DNA from: an uncultured Collinsella sp.
GTDB lineage: Bacteria; Actinomycetota; Coriobacteriia; Coriobacteriales; Coriobacteriaceae
DNA length: 8,841 bases
Direction of reading: 5' to 3'
Assembly: GCA_900554905.1 (NCBI GenBank)
Contig: USJB01000042.1
Span: 1 to 8,841 of the forward strand
Under the pieces are notes generated by a model. That model was not told the origin of the DNA, did no database searches, and was given only the letters and a program-made list of their open reading frames with translations. Below are positions 6,528 to 8,841 of the stretch, piece after piece. How positions within the stretch are numbered: position 1 is the stretch's first letter; each line of letters opens with the position of its first letter. The translations under genes and the position numbers were made by a program.

Positions 6528-8841
6528 ATGATTCTCAACGGACCGGGGATTAGCTACACCGAGCCCGATATCGGTGCGGAGTTTGTGCCGCCGCTGCCGG
6601 AGCATCCGCGCGAGGCCATCGTCAAACTGTGCGAGCACTGCACCAACCGTCTGTTGCACCGCGACGAGCTGCTGGGCTACGAGTACTGGTCGTTTGCCGA
6701 GGCCGCAACCGACGAGCAGGCCGAAGTGCTCTGCAAGATGAAGATGCGCCGTCCCTATACGCTGCCCGAGATGGTCAAGCTCGCCGGCATGCCCGAGGCC
6801 CAGATCGAGAAGATGCTCGACGACATGAGCTACACGGGTCTGCTCGAGTACAACTGGGAAAATCCCGAGCGCGCCAAGCAGTGGGTGCTGCCCATGCTGG
6901 TGCCGGGTTCCGCCGAGTTCCTCAACATGCGCGTGAGCCAGCTCGAGGAGCACCCGGTCTATGCCAAGTTCTTTGAGCAGGCGTCCAAGGGACCGCTGTC
7001 CAAGGCCACGCCGATGGTGCCGCCCGGAGGCGCCGGTATCGGCATGCACGTCATTCCGGTCGAGAAGGCCATCGATGCCGCGAGCACGTCGGTGCCTATT
7101 GAGCATATCGAGCATTGGCTCGACAAATACGATGGCAAATATGCCGCTAGCACCTGCAGTTGTCGCGCGAGCCGTCGCGTGATGGGCGAGGGTTGCGCCG
7201 ACGACCCGGCCGACTGGTGCATCGCCGTGGGCGATATGGCCGACTACGTGGTCGAGACCGATCGTGGCCATTACGTGACCCGCGACGAGGTCTACGACAT
7301 CCTGCGCCAGGCCGAGGACAACGGCTTTGTGCACCAGATCACCAACATTGACGGCGAGAACAAGATCTTCGCCATCTGCAACTGCAACGTCAACGTGTGC
7401 TACGCCCTGCGCACCTCGCAGCTGTTCAACACGCCCAACCTGTCGCGCTCGGCCTATGTCGCCAAGGTCGAGAAGGACAAGTGCGTGGCCTGCGGTCGCT
7501 GCGTTGAGGTGTGCCCGGCCGGCGCCGCCAAGCTGGGCCAGAAGCTCTGCAGCAAAAAGGCCGGCGGACAGGTGCCCGAGTATCCGCGCCAGGAGCTGCC
7601 CGATGCCACCAAGTGGGACCACACCAAGTGGTCGCCCAACTACCGCAACGACAACCGCATCGAGACGCATGAGTCCGGCACCGCTCCCTGCAAGACGGCC
7701 TGCCCCGCGCACGTTGCCGTTCAGGGCTATTTGAAGCTCGCGGCTCAGGGTCGCTATGACGAGGCGCTGGCGCTCATCAAGCGTGAGAACCCGCTGCCCG
7801 CCATCTGCGGCCGCGTGTGCAACCGCCGCTGCGAGGATGCCTGCACTCGCGGCCGTGTGGACGCCGCCGTGGCCATCGACGAGGTCAAGAAGTTCATCGC
7901 CCAGCGCGATCTGGATGCCGCGACCCGCTACGTCCCGCCCGTGGTGACGCCGACGCGCGCTGGCGGTTTCGATCAGAAGATCGCCATCATCGGTGCCGGC
8001 CCGGCCGGTCTGTCCTGTGCCTTCTATCTGGCCGAGAAGGGCTACAAGCCCGTCGTCTTCGAGAAAAACGAGCGCCCGGGCGGCATGCTCACCTACGGCA
8101 TTCCCAGCTTTAAGCTGCAGAAGGACGTCATTGAGGCCGAGGTCGAGATCATTCGCCTGATGGGTGCCGAGTTCCGCTATGGCGTGGAGGTCGGTCGTGA
8201 TGTGACGCTCGACGAGCTGCGCGCGCAGGGCTTTAAGGCCTTTTACGTGGCCATCGGCTGCCAGGGCGGCCGCCTTGCCGGTATTCCGGGCGAGGATGCC
8301 GTGGACGTGACCGTGGCCGTCGACTTCCTTCGCGAGGTTAACAGCGGCAAGATCGATACCCTGTCCGGCCGCACCATTGTGGTGGGCGGCGGCAACGTGG
8401 CCATCGACGTTGCCCGCAACGCCTGCCGTCTGGGTTCCGAGCACGTTGAGATGTTCTGCCTGGAGAGCGAGGTCCAGATGCCCGCCAGCGAGGAGGAACG
8501 TCGCGAGGCCGTTGAGGACGGCGCTCACATCAGCTGCGGCTGGGGCCCCAAGGAGATTCACCTGGACGAGGCCGGTCGTGTGTGCGGTATCACCTTCAAG
8601 CGCTGCACGCGTGTCTTTGACGACGAGGGCCGTTTTGCGCCCGAGTACGACGAGAACGATCTGCGCCGTGTCGATGCCGACCGTGTCGTCATGTCGATTG
8701 GCCAGTCCATTGTGTGGGGCGACCTGCTGGCTGGCTCCAAGGTGGAGCTCGGCCGCGGCCAGGGCGCCCTTGCCGATCCCCAGACTTACCAGACCGCTGA
8801 ACCCGACATCTTTGTGGGTGGTGACGTCTACACTGGCCCCA
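6528..8841 (+). CDS. Multi-cluster Fe-S / FAD / NAD(P)H oxidoreductase with GltD-like domain, 3'-partial
   Basis: A cytoplasmic electron-transfer flavoenzyme; 771 codons are visible and the frame runs off the right edge. Residues 1-200 hold C35/C38 and a winged-helix-like stretch (TLPEMVKLAGMPEAQIEKML). Next come C210-x-C212 with C223 and C231, and CNCNVNVC (C284, C286, C291), both probable metal or cluster ligands. A classical 4Fe-4S ferredoxin motif CVACGRCVEVCP follows (C319, C322, C325, C329). Then a GltD/Fer4_20-type domain: C388, C392, C427, C431, C435, C439 (CGRVCNRRCEDAC). Then the FAD site GAGPAG (489-494) with the PGGMLTYGIP stretch, the NAD(P)H Rossmann site GGGNVAID (620-627), and the start of the closing FAD motif (DIFVGGDVYTGP). 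The family moves electrons between NAD(P)H, FAD and Fe-S clusters; the final acceptor is unknown. The start at 6528 has AGAAGGGA just upstream. It is divergent from the TetR gene and probably repressed by it. Confidence 0.92.
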   Translation, partial: MILNGPGISYTEPDIGAEFVPPLPEHPREAIVKLCEHCTNRLLHRDELLGYEYWSFAEAATDEQAEVLCKMKMRRPYTLPEMVKLAGMPEAQIEKMLDDMSYTGLLEYNWENPERAKQWVLPMLVPGSAEFLNMRVSQLEEHPVYAKFFEQASKGPLSKATPMVPPGGAGIGMHVIPVEKAIDAASTSVPIEHIEHWLDKYDGKYAASTCSCRASRRVMGEGCADDPADWCIAVGDMADYVVETDRGHYVTRDEVYDILRQAEDNGFVHQITNIDGENKIFAICNCNVNVCYALRTSQLFNTPNLSRSAYVAKVEKDKCVACGRCVEVCPAGAAKLGQKLCSKKAGGQVPEYPRQELPDATKWDHTKWSPNYRNDNRIETHESGTAPCKTACPAHVAVQGYLKLAAQGRYDEALALIKRENPLPAICGRVCNRRCEDACTRGRVDAAVAIDEVKKFIAQRDLDAATRYVPPVVTPTRAGGFDQKIAIIGAGPAGLSCAFYLAEKGYKPVVFEKNERPGGMLTYGIPSFKLQKDVIEAEVEIIRLMGAEFRYGVEVGRDVTLDELRAQGFKAFYVAIGCQGGRLAGIPGEDAVDVTVAVDFLREVNSGKIDTLSGRTIVVGGGNVAIDVARNACRLGSEHVEMFCLESEVQMPASEEERREAVEDGAHISCGWGPKEIHLDEAGRVCGITFKRCTRVFDDEGRFAPEYDENDLRRVDADRVVMSIGQSIVWGDLLAGSKVELGRGQGALADPQTYQTAEPDIFVGGDVYTGP

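Noticed and set aside
6354..8561. 735-codon open frame on the minus strand opposite the oxidoreductase
   Set aside because: The plus strand encodes a protein with unmistakable Fe-S, FAD and NAD(P)H motifs. The antisense frame gives a His/Leu/Gly/Ala-rich product typical of the shadow of a G/C-third-position gene, and it would overlap the regulatory gap.

Overview
The window looks like a stretch of a high-GC gut actinobacterium of the class Coriobacteriia, most likely Collinsella. This is inferred from the strong G/C third-position bias (GAG, CTC, GCC, CGT/CGC), the ClpB type, and a DUF5692-like membrane protein next to a multi-cluster Fe-S flavoprotein. No rRNA, tRNA, CRISPR array or insertion sequence was seen.

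Layout. (1) Bases 1-2415 (+) hold the 3' 804 codons of a Hsp100 disaggregase, ClpB in body. Its first ~175 codons look like a different, ClpC-type protein with different codon use; the join lies near 520-560, inside a conserved pore-loop motif. A strong intrinsic terminator follows (2461-2497). (2) Bases 2550-2744 (+) encode a 64-residue proline-rich protein of unknown function. (3) Between this gene and the convergent next one lies a long, nearly perfect palindrome (2770-2834) that resembles a dispersed intergenic repeat more than a plain terminator. (4) Bases 4373-2877 (-) encode a 498-residue single-pass membrane protein with a very acidic cytoplasmic N-terminus and an exported C-terminal part. 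(5) Bases 6340-4607 (-) hold a two-gene unit, a TetR-family regulator followed by a nine-helix DUF5692-like membrane protein, ended by an intrinsic terminator (4496-4535). (6) Divergently, from 6528 to the right edge (+), runs a large Fe-S/FAD/NAD(P)H oxidoreductase that is cut by the window end (771 codons visible).

The most coherent unit is parts 5 and 6. The 187-base gap between the regulator and the oxidoreductase carries two 15-bp palindromes of the same form, TTGAC(G/A)-N3-(C/T)GTCAA, 23 bp apart, flanked by an outer perfect 10-bp inverted repeat. They overlap a plausible promoter of the oxidoreductase. The simplest reading is a TetR-controlled redox module in which a soluble electron-transfer flavoprotein is expressed together with an uncharacterised membrane protein. 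The substrate is unknown. The second major point is the chimeric clpB, which is either a real inter-phylum recombinant or an assembly artefact and should be resolved before the 5' part is trusted.
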